DNA of 64,000 nt from Effrenium voratum (taxonomy: Eukaryota > Sar > Dinophyceae > Suessiales > Symbiodiniaceae): positions 978,338 to 1,042,337 of the forward strand of contig CAUJNA010000513.1 of assembly GCA_963377175.1 (NCBI GenBank), given 5' to 3'. Below, in pieces: positions 16,247 through 25,146 of the stretch. The first letter of the stretch is position 1; each line of letters begins with the position of its first letter. The position numbers and the translations under genes were made by a program. Under the pieces are notes generated by a model that was not told the DNA's origin, searched no databases, and saw only the letters and a list, made by a program, of their open reading frames with translations.

Positions 16247-17731
16247 CTAAAAATCTTTTGATTTTTTCAATTCCTTAATTTCTTTTTCAAGTTTATCTAC
16301 TTTATCATTTAACTCTAATACTGCTTTATGAACTAACACCGGTAAAACTAAATAATTTAATCCTAAATACTCTCTATCTTGACTAACAACATTTTCAAAT
16401 TCTTTAGGAATTGCTTTTAATACTTCGTCTGCTAAATAACCTATATGAGTTTTACCGTCATCATTTCTATCGTGTCTCTTAAACTTCTTCGGTTCAAATT
16501 TCTTAATAACATTCATACAATTAGATTTGATATTGTCTATATCATATTTCAATCTTGAGTCAGATGAATCAACAAACGTTCCATTTATGGTTACTGTTGT
16601 TGCTGTTAAATCTATATTAGTTCCTGTTGATGGTTCAATTAAATTACATAACATTTTTTTCGTTCCCGCAACTGTTACATTTTCATTAAAAGTTGATGGA
16701 GCATTATTTGTAAAACTTTCAGTATTTATTGTTGTCCCAAATGTTTTATCAATAGATAATAAAACTGATGGAGTACTTGAGCTATCAGCAATTCTAAAAG
16801 CTGTGTTTGATGTTCTGAATATTACATCAATTGTAGATAAATTAGTTCCATCATAATAAGTTGATATTTCACTCGTACCAAGCTTTATGTCTGTTCCAGT
16901 AGTCATGGAAATATCATTTAAAAATGAAACTGTTGTTAAATCAAAAGATTGTATTGTATTTGTTGCTAGATATGCATTTTGAACTGCTAAGTTAGTATCA
17001 ACGGTCACTAATGTTCCTCCATTAGGCGCTATATGATTACTTCTTAATGCTCCATTAGTTTTAACGTACACATCATCAGCAAATAAATTACCCATAAAAT
17101 CAGCAGTAGCAGTATTAAAAGTCCATCCGCTAGTAATATTAACTGCTCCAACTATATTAGATTGAACAGCCGGGTCTCCAATAATAAATCTAATTGAAGA
17201 ATTAACATCAGTATTCCTCATATCAAAAGATGAAAAAGAACTAACGAATCTATATAATTGACAATTTGTATCAATTGTTAATTTACCATCAGTAGCAATA
17301 TTAACATTATCACAATTAATATCAGCATTCGTATAAATGTTACCTAACACATCTATAGGTTTACTAAAAATAGTTTTATTAACTAATCCATCACACATCA
17401 TATATTGATTAGAAGCATTTGTAACATCGCCAACAGAAAGAGCAACAAAATCATTATGAGACATATATAGACCTTCTATTGAATCGGGTGTATATCTTCG
17501 TATTGAACCATTATTATTAAAATTCAAATATGAACCATTGTTAAGATTTACTGCCTTGTCAGCTCCTATAAAATCAACTGCATCAGTAAATCTCGATTTT
17601 CCAGCACAGTTTAAAACATAACCATTAACACCAACAGCGCCTAAACCAAACCTATCCTTTACCCAAACGCGACCAACATTAGCCTCTCCTATTTGAGTTT
17701 CCCATTGACCTCCTGCGCTACTCATCCACAT
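16247..17731 (-). CDS. Fibre C-terminal part with peptidase S74 chaperone
   Basis: 494 codons. The last about 105 residues match the S74/ICA pattern: DSRLKYDI at the start (the Ser-containing autocleavage site), then KKFEPKKFKR, IGYLADEV and a final coiled coil ending in ELKKSKDF. In phages this domain trimerises the fibre and then cleaves itself off. The upstream residues are repetitive, Asn/Thr/Ser-rich and beta-prone. The native start is in the upstream frames. Confidence 0.8.
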   Translation of the reverse strand: MWMSSAGGQWETQIGEANVGRVWVKDRFGLGAVGVNGYVLNCAGKSRFTDAVDFIGADKAVNLNNGSYLNFNNNGSIRRYTPDSIEGLYMSHNDFVALSVGDVTNASNQYMMCDGLVNKTIFSKPIDVLGNIYTNADINCDNVNIATDGKLTIDTNCQLYRFVSSFSSFDMRNTDVNSSIRFIIGDPAVQSNIVGAVNITSGWTFNTATADFMGNLFADDVYVKTNGALRSNHIAPNGGTLVTVDTNLAVQNAYLATNTIQSFDLTTVSFLNDISMTTGTDIKLGTSEISTYYDGTNLSTIDVIFRTSNTAFRIADSSSTPSVLLSIDKTFGTTINTESFTNNAPSTFNENVTVAGTKKMLCNLIEPSTGTNIDLTATTVTINGTFVDSSDSRLKYDIDNIKSNCMNVIKKFEPKKFKRHDRNDDGKTHIGYLADEVLKAIPKEFENVVSQDREYLGLNYLVLPVLVHKAVLELNDKVDKLEKEIKELKKSKDF

Positions 17732-18252
17732 TCTACCATCTCCTCTCTATTAAACATTTGAAAAGTCATTTGCAATCCTAAATTAGGTGATGGTGTAGTA
17801 CTAAACTTATTACATATTATAGAACCAGTAGTAAGCATATTTAAATTACTGTGTAAAGTTGTATTATCACTAAAATTAATAGCACCTGCTACCGATTGAA
17901 CATTAGTATCTATTTTATGCAACTTTTGTCCTAATGATGTATCCTGTGAATTATTGCTAGTAATTATTGAGTTGATTGTGTTTGTATTTCCTGTTATTAA
18001 TGAATTTAATCCATCCGATTGTAAAACATATCTAGCATCTGAACCTGCAACATCTAAAATAGATGAACAAGAAAATAAACCTGATACTTGTAAATTACTT
18101 AATATTGTAGTATTATGATTTAATATTATTTTATCATTTTGAAAATTAGCACTGTTGTTAATTTCTACATCACCGAATCCTCGTTGATTTAAAAACATTG
18201 TCGCGCCTGTTAAACTTCCATAAACATAAGTATCAAAATAATTATTATACAT
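17722..18252 (-). CDS. Fibre middle part
   Basis: 176 codons joining the repeat region to the S74 part; Asn/Ser/Thr/Leu-rich and beta-prone. The last about 8 codons are probably out of frame, since the 17731 frame overlaps here with a continuing product. Confidence 0.6.
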   Translation of the reverse strand: MYNNYFDTYVYGSLTGATMFLNQRGFGDVEINNSANFQNDKIILNHNTTILSNLQVSGLFSCSSILDVAGSDARYVLQSDGLNSLITGNTNTINSIITSNNSQDTSLGQKLHKIDTNVQSVAGAINFSDNTTLHSNLNMLTTGSIICNKFSTTPSPNLGLQMTFQMFNREEMVECG

Positions 18253-18429
18253 TTCATAAAAATTATTATAATTTCCAAAATTCGCTATTTTGAAAGTTGA
18301 AGTAGTTGTTATATTTTGAATTATTGTATTATTTAATATTGATGTATTTAACTTATCTGATAATAAATTATTAGTTGTTATTTTATTGTAATATAAATTA
18401 CTATCAAATGAACCTGTTTGTAATTGAGA

Positions 18430-18779
18430 TATTAAATGAGAGTTTGATGAAATATTATTAAAATGTGTTGTTGATGTTGCATTTAAATTATTTATTAAAT
18501 TTGTATTTGATGAAATATTATTAAAATTTGTATTAATTAAGTTAGAATTGGAACTGATGCTATTAAAATGTGTTGTTGATGTTGCATTTAAATTATTTAT
18601 TAAAAATGTGTATTTGATGAAATATTATTAAAATTTGTATTAATTAAGTTAGAATTGGAACTGATGCTATTAAAATGTGTTGTTGATGTTGCATTTAAAT
18701 TATTTATTAAATGTGTATTTGATGAAATATTATTAAAATTTGTATTTGAAGTTATTGTCAGATTACCTATTAAAAATGT
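18430..18779. repeat. 105-bp tandem repeats in fibre gene
   Basis: Successive units start at 18461, 18566 and 18673 (spacing 105 and 107 bp), coding for 35-residue coiled-coil units. The 107-bp spacing contains the 2-bp frameshift. Confidence 0.75.
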
Positions 18780-19031
18780 ATTTGAACTAATATTATTTGA
18801 TAATACATTAATTTCTGTTTTGTCATATGTTTCAGTTATATCATAAAAATTAGCGTCAATCTGTGCTTTTGTGTAAGTATCTACTTGGTCTGCTTTGTTG
18901 TTGAGTAAATCAATTATATCTGATTGATTAGCGTATATGTTTCTAATGTTTGTTACCCCGCTTGTAGAATTGATTTCGCTAATTGTGTGCGCTACAACAT
19001 TCTCAAAGTTTGTTAAATTTATTGAAGGCAT
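18600..19031 (-). CDS. Fibre N-terminal part
   Basis: 143 codons from ATG 19031. After a short N-terminal domain, the frame becomes tandem NNISSN/THLINNLN/ATSTTHF units. It breaks where two extra A residues disturb the repeat near 18601-18606; the same repeat continues in another frame to about 18430. Confidence 0.7.
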   Translation of the reverse strand: MPSINLTNFENVVAHTISEINSTSGVTNIRNIYANQSDIIDLLNNKADQVDTYTKAQIDANFYDITETYDKTEINVLSNNISSNTFLIGNLTITSNTNFNNISSNTHLINNLNATSTTHFNSISSNSNLINTNFNNISSNTHF

Positions 19032-19044
19032 TATATATTAATAG

Positions 19045-19048
19045 TAGA
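19045..19048 (-). promoter_or_regulatory. TCTA motif, fibre
   Basis: TCTA on the minus strand, 13 nt before ATG 19031. Confidence 0.5.
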
Positions 19049-19086
19049 AAATGATAATATTTATTTATTTTTAATATTATCATTTT
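19048..19086. terminator. 3'-end hairpin of major capsid gene
   Basis: A perfect 14-bp stem (19048-19061 with 19073-19086), 9 nt past the capsid gene stop. Confidence 0.65.
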
Positions 19087-19095
19087 TACTTATTT

Positions 19096-20478
19096 TTAAT
19101 CTAAAATCTGCACTCCGGCGTCTCTAATGGATAATATTTGTTCTGATACTAATGTTATATATATTGTATCTGGCATATTTGCTGTTACCATACTTCCAAT
19201 AGGTTTCACACGAATTAAAAGTTGTTGCCCTGCTTTTGTGTTAATTCCAGTATATGAACTATCGGGAACCTTTTCGAAATCCATAGCAAAGATAAACTTA
19301 TCAACACGATAAGCAGAATATTCAATTGATAAATGGTGTTGATGGAACAATGGTAAATTTGCGGCTTTTCGTAAATAATAGAATGCTTGTGTTAATGAAC
19401 GGCAAGGATACTCAGGATATAGTTTTGACCCTAATTGAAGTTGAAATTCTAAATCAAGGTCGGAATTGTAGTATCCACTGTCTTGATAATTAAAATTTAA
19501 CATAGGATGATAGAAATTGTTGTATTCTTTCATAACGTGAGTATCGCCTACTCCGCTTTTGTTAAAACTGATGAACGCGGCAGCGAGTTTAGACACTGAA
19601 CGAACAACAGTAGTGTTAATTGACGACGATCCATCGGGAACTTGATTAGATTGACAAATATAAGTATTATAAGTAATAGGTAATTCTTTCCCATCAAGTA
19701 GGTGTGCAACATATTTATTATGAAGGTCATTGTCCAAGCTTACCAAATCAGTTTGAAGGAATGCGTTACTAATTGAGAACTGCTCATTTGTATGAAGGCT
19801 TGTGTCTGTGTTGCCACTTGCTGGAAACCTCGACCCACCCGCTGTAACAACACAATCGGTAAAATTTGAAACTAGTTCAAGCTCTAAAACAAGTGGACAC
19901 GCTTTTAACGGAATATACTTAAATTGATTGAATAAACCAAGCATCGGTTTAAATCCCACAACCATTTTTCTTCTAAAGCCTGGAATTGTGTAAGCGTCAT
20001 ATGCAGGACCAATATGACCCGATGCAGGAACTGCACGACGTGTGTTTAAATCATCATCGTACCTATAACCAAAACTCTGGGCGTCTTCATTGTCTCTTGC
20101 TCCTTTTGACATCAAGCAACTCATCATGTGATGATTTCGGTTGTAATAATCAATGTCTTCAACAAGTTGATTACCAGCAATTAGTCTTGCTCTTCTAAAA
20201 AAGGAATAAGCAGGAGACAGAGGACGTAAGCGTTTATTGTCTGACGGGTCAGTGTTTTCAACGGTGAAATAAACCATTACACTCTGCGGGTCAAGCCAAG
20301 TATTATCTTCAGCATTTAAAGCTATTTTCAACACACGTTGACCAGATGAAGGGGTGTAGATATTACTTCCAGAAGGGAAAAACGAGACTGAACGTCGGTC
20401 GTTGATATAACTTGCACCTTTATTTAACTTGAATGAGAGGTTGTCAATTAGAATATCTTCAGCACTAAAAGTTTCCAT
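19096..20478 (-). CDS. mcp: Double-jelly-roll major capsid protein
   Basis: 460 residues from ATG 20478; the longer open frame begins at a TTG and is not used. The arrangement and motifs fit PLV/polinton capsid proteins: an N-terminal FKLNKGASYINDRRSVSFFPSG segment followed by PSSGQRVLKIALN, a DIDYYNRNHHMMSCL region in the first barrel and a long second barrel. It forms the hexon-like trimers of the icosahedral shell. TCTA lies 19 nt upstream and a strong hairpin follows the stop. The frame is intact. Confidence 0.88.
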   Translation of the reverse strand: METFSAEDILIDNLSFKLNKGASYINDRRSVSFFPSGSNIYTPSSGQRVLKIALNAEDNTWLDPQSVMVYFTVENTDPSDNKRLRPLSPAYSFFRRARLIAGNQLVEDIDYYNRNHHMMSCLMSKGARDNEDAQSFGYRYDDDLNTRRAVPASGHIGPAYDAYTIPGFRRKMVVGFKPMLGLFNQFKYIPLKACPLVLELELVSNFTDCVVTAGGSRFPASGNTDTSLHTNEQFSISNAFLQTDLVSLDNDLHNKYVAHLLDGKELPITYNTYICQSNQVPDGSSSINTTVVRSVSKLAAAFISFNKSGVGDTHVMKEYNNFYHPMLNFNYQDSGYYNSDLDLEFQLQLGSKLYPEYPCRSLTQAFYYLRKAANLPLFHQHHLSIEYSAYRVDKFIFAMDFEKVPDSSYTGINTKAGQQLLIRVKPIGSMVTANMPDTIYITLVSEQILSIRDAGVQILD

Positions 20479-20497
20479 TGCTATATACAATTTAATT

Positions 20498-20501
20498 TAG
20501 A
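20498..20501 (-). promoter_or_regulatory. TCTA motif, major capsid protein
   Basis: TCTA on the minus strand, 19 nt before ATG 20478. Confidence 0.55.
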
Positions 20502-20512
20502 AATAATTTAAA

Positions 20513-20737
20513 CTAAACTAAATTAAATAATTTAGTGTAATCCTTTTGATTAGAGTTATTATTTTTAAATATTTTCGTTTTCTTTTTCTTAATCTTATCT
20601 TCAACTGGATTATTCCCTTTTTCTTTCTCCATTACTAATTCTCTAATTTCTTCATATGTACTTTTCTTATACTTTTTATTTTCATTCTTAATCATATCAT
20701 CCGTTGTTTCATTGTCATATTTCTTATGTTGTATCAT
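20513..20737 (-). CDS. Small Lys-rich protein
   Basis: 74 residues, strongly basic (KKKKTK tract) with Asn/Glu. It lies between the capsid and lipase genes on the same strand with 18-35 nt gaps, and TCTA lies 10 nt upstream (20748-20751). A DNA-condensing or capsid-associated role is possible; no family is recognised. Confidence 0.6.
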   Translation of the reverse strand: MIQHKKYDNETTDDMIKNENKKYKKSTYEEIRELVMEKEKGNNPVEDKIKKKKTKIFKNNNSNQKDYTKLFNLV

Positions 20738-20747
20738 TAATATAATT

Positions 20748-20751
20748 TAGA
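20748..20751 (-). promoter_or_regulatory. TCTA motif
   Basis: TCTA on the minus strand, 10 nt before ATG 20737. Confidence 0.45.
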
Positions 20752-20755
20752 TGAT

Positions 20756-21415
20756 TTATAATATCTCCTTTACTGGCTCAATGCTTCTTGAAACATCACG
20801 ACCCGTATCTCCGTATCCAGTTATGTAATCATGATTAGTAAAGGGATTTAATGAACCAGTATAAACAGTTACAGCAGACCTATCTAAAATACTGACAGGG
20901 TCTAAGACACTTCTAAAATTAATGTAATCATCGGTAATTTTAGACCTTCGTGATATAAACGGCGCTCCATAACTGGTTAAAGTTAATTCTCTTTCAGGAT
21001 AATCTTTTGTTATTTGTGCCCCTACACTTGAACCGAGACTATGTGTTATAAGGTGTTTAACTTCATTGTTTTCATCCAGTGCTTTTGATGTGTCTTTATA
21101 TCTTTGTGAGTATCGTGTCATTTTAAAGGGAAGTCCTACATCTGCCAGAATGTCATTAACCGCTCCGCCAAACGTTCCTTTTCCAAATGTTCCTGCTACA
21201 TACATTTTATCACCATCAATATAAAAACCTTTACCATTACCATATGCTCTACTTAACCCTTGTGCATCAGTTAAATTTGAATTAGGATAATAACTATTTA
21301 ATATTTTGTCAGTTTGTTTCATGACATCAGTTATTTTAGTTGTTTTCTTATAAGGTTGATAATGTTTAATTTTCCCATGCTTCATTTCATAAATTAACTT
21401 TTTATTTTTAATCAT
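20756..21415 (-). CDS. Class 3 lipase-like hydrolase
   Basis: 219 residues from ATG 21415. An alpha/beta-hydrolase nucleophile elbow is seen at LITHSLGSSVG (Ser in xHSLG), with a later RSVLDPVS (candidate Asp) and NHDYITG (candidate His). This matches fungal-type lipase_3 enzymes. Lipases occur in some PLVs and virophages and may help cross host membranes; the role here is inferred. No TCTA is found upstream. Confidence 0.75.
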   Translation of the reverse strand: MIKNKKLIYEMKHGKIKHYQPYKKTTKITDVMKQTDKILNSYYPNSNLTDAQGLSRAYGNGKGFYIDGDKMYVAGTFGKGTFGGAVNDILADVGLPFKMTRYSQRYKDTSKALDENNEVKHLITHSLGSSVGAQITKDYPERELTLTSYGAPFISRRSKITDDYINFRSVLDPVSILDRSAVTVYTGSLNPFTNHDYITGYGDTGRDVSRSIEPVKEIL

Positions 21416-21454
21416 ATAAATAAAGATATAAATTAATTTCTCAATGAATTAATA

Positions 21455-22309
21455 ATGCTTACATATAAGAAGGTCTATATTGACAGCGCTCATAGAATTA
21501 GTGGTACATCATCAAATTTCAAAGTTGAGTTGCCAGAAACATTACAAACAGACAACGGAGTTCATTGCTACATTCACGAAGTAACATTGCCTAACTCTTG
21601 GTATTCAATTCAGTCAGGATTAAATAATATATTATACTTTTATTCTTCTCCGCTAGTTCCAGATGAAGATAACACAAATGTCCATTATTTAGCGTTACAA
21701 TTGGACGAAGGAGTATATACTGGCACAGAACTAGCGACAGAATTAAAGGCAAAAATAAATGGTATTGTTGATAATGCTAATTTCTCAAATACTTATGAAA
21801 TTTCTTACAGTGTAAAAACTAATAAAATAACAATTTATTCAAACTATGCTGATAGAAAGTTCGCTGTATTAACTGATGAACAAATGAAACTAACATATGC
21901 AGATTATATATGGAATGGAAGTTTTAATGTTAATAACTTACAGTCTGTTAATGAAGTTTTAGGAAATTATCAAGTTGCAGTTTATCAATACAATAATCCT
22001 TATGTGTCTGAGTTTATTAATCTTCAACCTATTAGAAATATTTATATTCATTCTTCTCAATTGTCTAATTATAATCAAGTAAATTTAAGAACGGGCGATA
22101 GCACAGTTGTTAAGAAAGTACCAGTCACAGCACCACACGCGGGAATTGTCTTTGATAATGAAATGAACCCTCTCGATTATTTGGATGTGTCAAATAGAAG
22201 CTTTAAACAGTTAGACTTCTGGTTGTCTAATTCATTAGGTAATGAAATTAATTTGAATGGTGTTAATGTTAGTCTGAGTCTCCTTTTCGTAAAAAGTGAT
22301 ATTATTTAA
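21455..22309 (+). CDS. Minor capsid (penton-like) protein
   Basis: 284 residues from ATG 21455, starting LTYKKVYIDSAHR, the typical opening of PLV/virophage penton proteins, followed by beta-rich sequence. It would occupy the fivefold vertices. It diverges from the lipase gene across about 39 nt. No TCTA is seen. A 15-bp hairpin begins at its stop codon. The frame is intact. Confidence 0.8.
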   Translation: MLTYKKVYIDSAHRISGTSSNFKVELPETLQTDNGVHCYIHEVTLPNSWYSIQSGLNNILYFYSSPLVPDEDNTNVHYLALQLDEGVYTGTELATELKAKINGIVDNANFSNTYEISYSVKTNKITIYSNYADRKFAVLTDEQMKLTYADYIWNGSFNVNNLQSVNEVLGNYQVAVYQYNNPYVSEFINLQPIRNIYIHSSQLSNYNQVNLRTGDSTVVKKVPVTAPHAGIVFDNEMNPLDYLDVSNRSFKQLDFWLSNSLGNEINLNGVNVSLSLLFVKSDII

Positions 22310-22354
22310 ATATATTCTATATAGAAATTTAATAGAAAATATATAGAATATATT
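22309..22354. terminator. 3'-end hairpin of penton gene
   Basis: A perfect 15-bp stem (22309-22323 with 22340-22354) fills the gap between the penton gene and the next ATG, so it may serve as terminator, promoter or both. Confidence 0.6.
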
Positions 22355-22356
22355 AT

Positions 22357-22866
22357 ATGACAAGTATTGAGGTAGTAGATGTTAATAATGAAACTAAAAC
22401 AGACGAAGCACCTATTAATAATGAGGTTGTTGAACAAAATGAAACAGTTAATGAAGAACCAACGCCAGAAGAACCAACTGAAGAACCAACAAAAGAAACC
22501 ATAGACAAACCAAAAGCAAAAGCAAAAGCAAAAGCATTACCAAGAACAAAGAAAGAAATTGAAGTAGTCCAATGTGAAAAATGTTGTAAATCTATGAATG
22601 CTAAATCACTTCGTTTTTCACATCCTAAGAACTGTAAGGGTGTTCCTACTGAATTATTACCAGTCAATCCACAAAAGAATATTAGAAAGATTCAACCAGA
22701 ATTGAAAGAAGAAATTAAGAATGAGATTAAGCAAGAAGTGATTAAAGAAACCATTAAGAAACCCACAGCAACAGAACTATTAAACCAACATTATGAAGAA
22801 CTTAAACAAAAGAAAAAACAAGATAAACAAGAAAAAATAAACAAATTATCTTCATCAATGTTTTAA
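22357..22866 (+). CDS. Zinc-finger protein with acidic and Lys-rich tails
   Basis: 169 residues. The N-terminal half is Glu/Pro/Thr-rich with EEPTEEPTKE repeats and KAKAKAKA, the centre has CEKCCKSMNAKS...HPKNC (C2HC-like finger), and the C-terminal third is a Lys/Glu helix. It starts a four-gene co-directional run. Function unknown. Confidence 0.7.
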   Translation: MTSIEVVDVNNETKTDEAPINNEVVEQNETVNEEPTPEEPTEEPTKETIDKPKAKAKAKALPRTKKEIEVVQCEKCCKSMNAKSLRFSHPKNCKGVPTELLPVNPQKNIRKIQPELKEEIKNEIKQEVIKETIKKPTATELLNQHYEELKQKKKQDKQEKINKLSSSMF

Positions 22867-22873
22867 ATAATAA

Positions 22874-22877
22874 TCTA
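22874..22877 (+). promoter_or_regulatory. TCTA motif
   Basis: TCTA, 19 nt before ATG 22897. Confidence 0.5.
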
Positions 22878-22896
22878 ATTATAATATATATACATC

Positions 22897-23229
22897 ATGC
22901 TTATGAGAAGTCATAGAAATGTAGAATTCAAAAGAGCACCACAAGTAGAACGTCATTATGACGTTTCAGATTTATGGGGAGTTGCCTCGCGTATGAATTA
23001 CTTTAGACAGTTGAAGGACACACTGGAAGCGAAACAATCACAAGGAGCATTAATAAAGTATAGAAACGATTTAGCTGAAAGCAACAGAACCGAAAGTTAC
23101 AGAAAGGAATTAGACAGAATAAGAAACATATTAGACAACACACGGTCACCAGACGGAATACAAACAAAGGAACAACTAACAGTAAGAAAGAAACATTTAG
23201 AAGAAATGATTAAGAATATCTCTGATTAA
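22897..23229 (+). CDS. Small coiled-coil protein
   Basis: 110 residues, basic N-terminus, then long Arg/Lys/Glu/Leu heptads. It is preceded by TCTA and followed closely by the next gene. It is probably a virion or scaffold protein by context; no family is recognised. Confidence 0.65.
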   Translation: MLMRSHRNVEFKRAPQVERHYDVSDLWGVASRMNYFRQLKDTLEAKQSQGALIKYRNDLAESNRTESYRKELDRIRNILDNTRSPDGIQTKEQLTVRKKHLEEMIKNISD

Positions 23230-23237
23230 TTTATTTT

Positions 23238-23241
23238 TCTA
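23238..23241 (+). promoter_or_regulatory. TCTA motif
   Basis: TCTA, 15 nt before ATG 23257. Confidence 0.5.
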
Positions 23242-23256
23242 AATAATTAATATACT

Positions 23257-24222
23257 ATGATTACATCAATGAATAGATTGAATACAGTAGGACCGGTAAA
23301 AGTAGGGTCATTGAAATCACAATTACATTTGAGACCTTCTTATGATGAATTATTGAAAGAAACATTAGTAGGAGATGAGAACCGTCCATCAATTGAAAAT
23401 GTAATAGACAGAAAAGCAACCAGATACAGATTAAATCAATACGGTAGCCAGTTTGATAATAAAGATGCTTTGGATATTCAGAAGAAACAAGAACTGAACA
23501 GAAGAGAAGAAGTTATGAAAGAAGCGTCGTCGGACGGTGGTAGTGTAAGATCTAAACTTGATGACACACTGAAACAACAGCAGTCTTTCATTAATGAAAG
23601 ATTGGCGGAAGCAAACAAACAGAAAGAAGAACTTGCTGAAAAAATGAGACTTTGGAGAGAACAACACGAAGAAATGGCAAGTGCTGTTTCAAAACAATCA
23701 ATACCAGAAGGTGTAGAAATTCATTCAATGGTGTCCGCTGATGAAATGCCAGAATTAGAACCATTAGAGGAAGGGGAAGAAGAAGATGAACGTGAAAACG
23801 ACCCTGTAGTTGAAGTAGAAGCATTGAAAAAAGGTAAGGATGATGACGATGACGCGCAAACAACCATTACTAATGCTGAGATAATGGAAATGCAAGAACA
23901 AGCAAACGAAATGGAATTACAAAATGTTGAAAATGAAGATGTTGATGATGAACGAATTTTCAAAAATTATTTAAGTGGTATAAAGTGGATGTGGCCGGTA
24001 TATTTAGCGAAAAATCCAAGAAGTTTAATGGATAGTATAATTTCAAAACTACATCAGTTCAATGTAATTAACGCTGTTAAATATGATGAGTTCAAAGAAT
24101 TATTAGATGAATATATCAATACAACAGGAGTAGATAGAAACGCAGTGAAGGTTAAACTACAAAAATATTATGAGGACAATGTTTATAATAAATACTTCGT
24201 CCATAAAGCAACCCAACAATAA
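23257..24222 (+). CDS. Acidic coiled-coil protein, paralogue of 24242 gene
   Basis: 321 residues. An N-terminal motif LRPSYDELLKE resembles RRPTFDEMLKE in the next gene, so the two share an N-terminal module. The middle is a Gln/Glu/Lys coiled coil followed by an acidic stretch, and the C-terminal about 80 residues are helical and globular-looking. Late-class promoter context. Function unknown. Confidence 0.7.
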   Translation: MITSMNRLNTVGPVKVGSLKSQLHLRPSYDELLKETLVGDENRPSIENVIDRKATRYRLNQYGSQFDNKDALDIQKKQELNRREEVMKEASSDGGSVRSKLDDTLKQQQSFINERLAEANKQKEELAEKMRLWREQHEEMASAVSKQSIPEGVEIHSMVSADEMPELEPLEEGEEEDERENDPVVEVEALKKGKDDDDDAQTTITNAEIMEMQEQANEMELQNVENEDVDDERIFKNYLSGIKWMWPVYLAKNPRSLMDSIISKLHQFNVINAVKYDEFKELLDEYINTTGVDRNAVKVKLQKYYEDNVYNKYFVHKATQQ

Positions 24223-24226
24223 ATAA

Positions 24227-24230
24227 TCTA
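24227..24230 (+). promoter_or_regulatory. TCTA motif
   Basis: TCTA, 11 nt before ATG 24242. Confidence 0.5.
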
Positions 24231-24241
24231 TAATATTTAAT

Positions 24242-25102
24242 ATGACTGATAAATATTATGGATTAAGACGACGCCCTACATTTGATGAAATGCTGAAAGA
24301 AGCGATGACACACAGATTAAAAATTGAAATTATCCCTGAAAGACAGACATTTGACAAATCAATTAATAATATAGACTTTGATTATTTTGATCTTTCAACA
24401 TACGATAGGAGACTACGATTGAATGCTAGGGTTCAAACTGATAAACAAGTTCTTCAACATGAATTGTTCCCTGATATGTTTGATGAAGTAGCACCAACAT
24501 CACAGTTATATGAAAACAACGAGGCAGACGCACAAACAACACGATATGTAGCAAAAGGTTTTGCTGGTGAAATTTATAGCAATGCAATTTCAGGACCAAA
24601 AGATGAACCAAAAGATGAACCAAAAGATGAACCAAAAGATGAACCAAAAGATGAAAAGCAGGAAGATTTACAAAGTCTTCATTTAACATCATCATCGTCA
24701 TCAGCATCAACCGAAAAAGATAAGAAAGAGGAAAGCCGAGAAATAAAATCGTTAAGAAACATATTTTTAGGTGGAGAAGACAAGAGCGTATTTGAACTAT
24801 TCAAACGTGACAAGAAGACATCCACACCGTCCATTCAATCCGAAGAACAAGAAGAACAACCAAGGGCATCATTCTGGACAAGACGACAGGTAGAAGCAAG
24901 AAGCAGAAGTCACTCACCAGAAGAAAGAGCAAGAGGCAGACAATGGGGTATAAGACAAATGGAAACGAGAAGCAGAAGTCGGTCACCTGAAGAAATAGCA
25001 AGAGGTAGTGAATGGACGAGGGAACAAATGGAAACAAGAAGCAGGAGCAGAAGCCCAGAAAGCGCTGACACAAAAAGTAGCAGAGGCAAGAAGAAAAAAT
25101 AA
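24242..25102 (+). CDS. Protein with PKDE repeats and RS-type C-terminus
   Basis: 286 residues. After the shared N-terminal module come five tandem PKDE units (12-bp DNA repeat near 24598-24655), a Ser-rich linker, and a C-terminal region with three near-repeats of METRSRSRSPEE type about 40 residues apart, resembling SR-protein tails. It may bind nucleic acid or be phosphorylated; this is an inference. Confidence 0.7.
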   Translation: MTDKYYGLRRRPTFDEMLKEAMTHRLKIEIIPERQTFDKSINNIDFDYFDLSTYDRRLRLNARVQTDKQVLQHELFPDMFDEVAPTSQLYENNEADAQTTRYVAKGFAGEIYSNAISGPKDEPKDEPKDEPKDEPKDEKQEDLQSLHLTSSSSSASTEKDKKEESREIKSLRNIFLGGEDKSVFELFKRDKKTSTPSIQSEEQEEQPRASFWTRRQVEARSRSHSPEERARGRQWGIRQMETRSRSRSPEEIARGSEWTREQMETRSRSRSPESADTKSSRGKKKK

Positions 25103-25106
25103 AACT

Positions 25107-25115
25107 ACTTAAAGA
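25107..25115 (+). promoter_or_regulatory. Early-type PLV promoter motif
   Basis: ACTTAAAGA, 31 nt before ATG 25147, within a 20-bp stretch identical to the one before the 12826 gene. Confidence 0.7.
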
Positions 25116-25146
25116 AATGACCCCTTAATATATTAAGAAGAAAAAA

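Larger units (their letters stand above)
16247..19031 (-). pseudogene. Fibre-like protein with S74 chaperone, two frameshifts
   Basis: Three collinear minus-strand frames form one gene of about 925 codons. A 2-base expansion near 18601-18606 and a 1-base shift near 17730-17745 separate them. The N-terminal part is coiled coil with 35-residue repeats, the middle is beta-rich like a phage tail fibre, and the end is an intramolecular chaperone. It is a likely host-attachment fibre, made late. TCTA lies 13 nt before ATG 19031. Confidence 0.8.
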
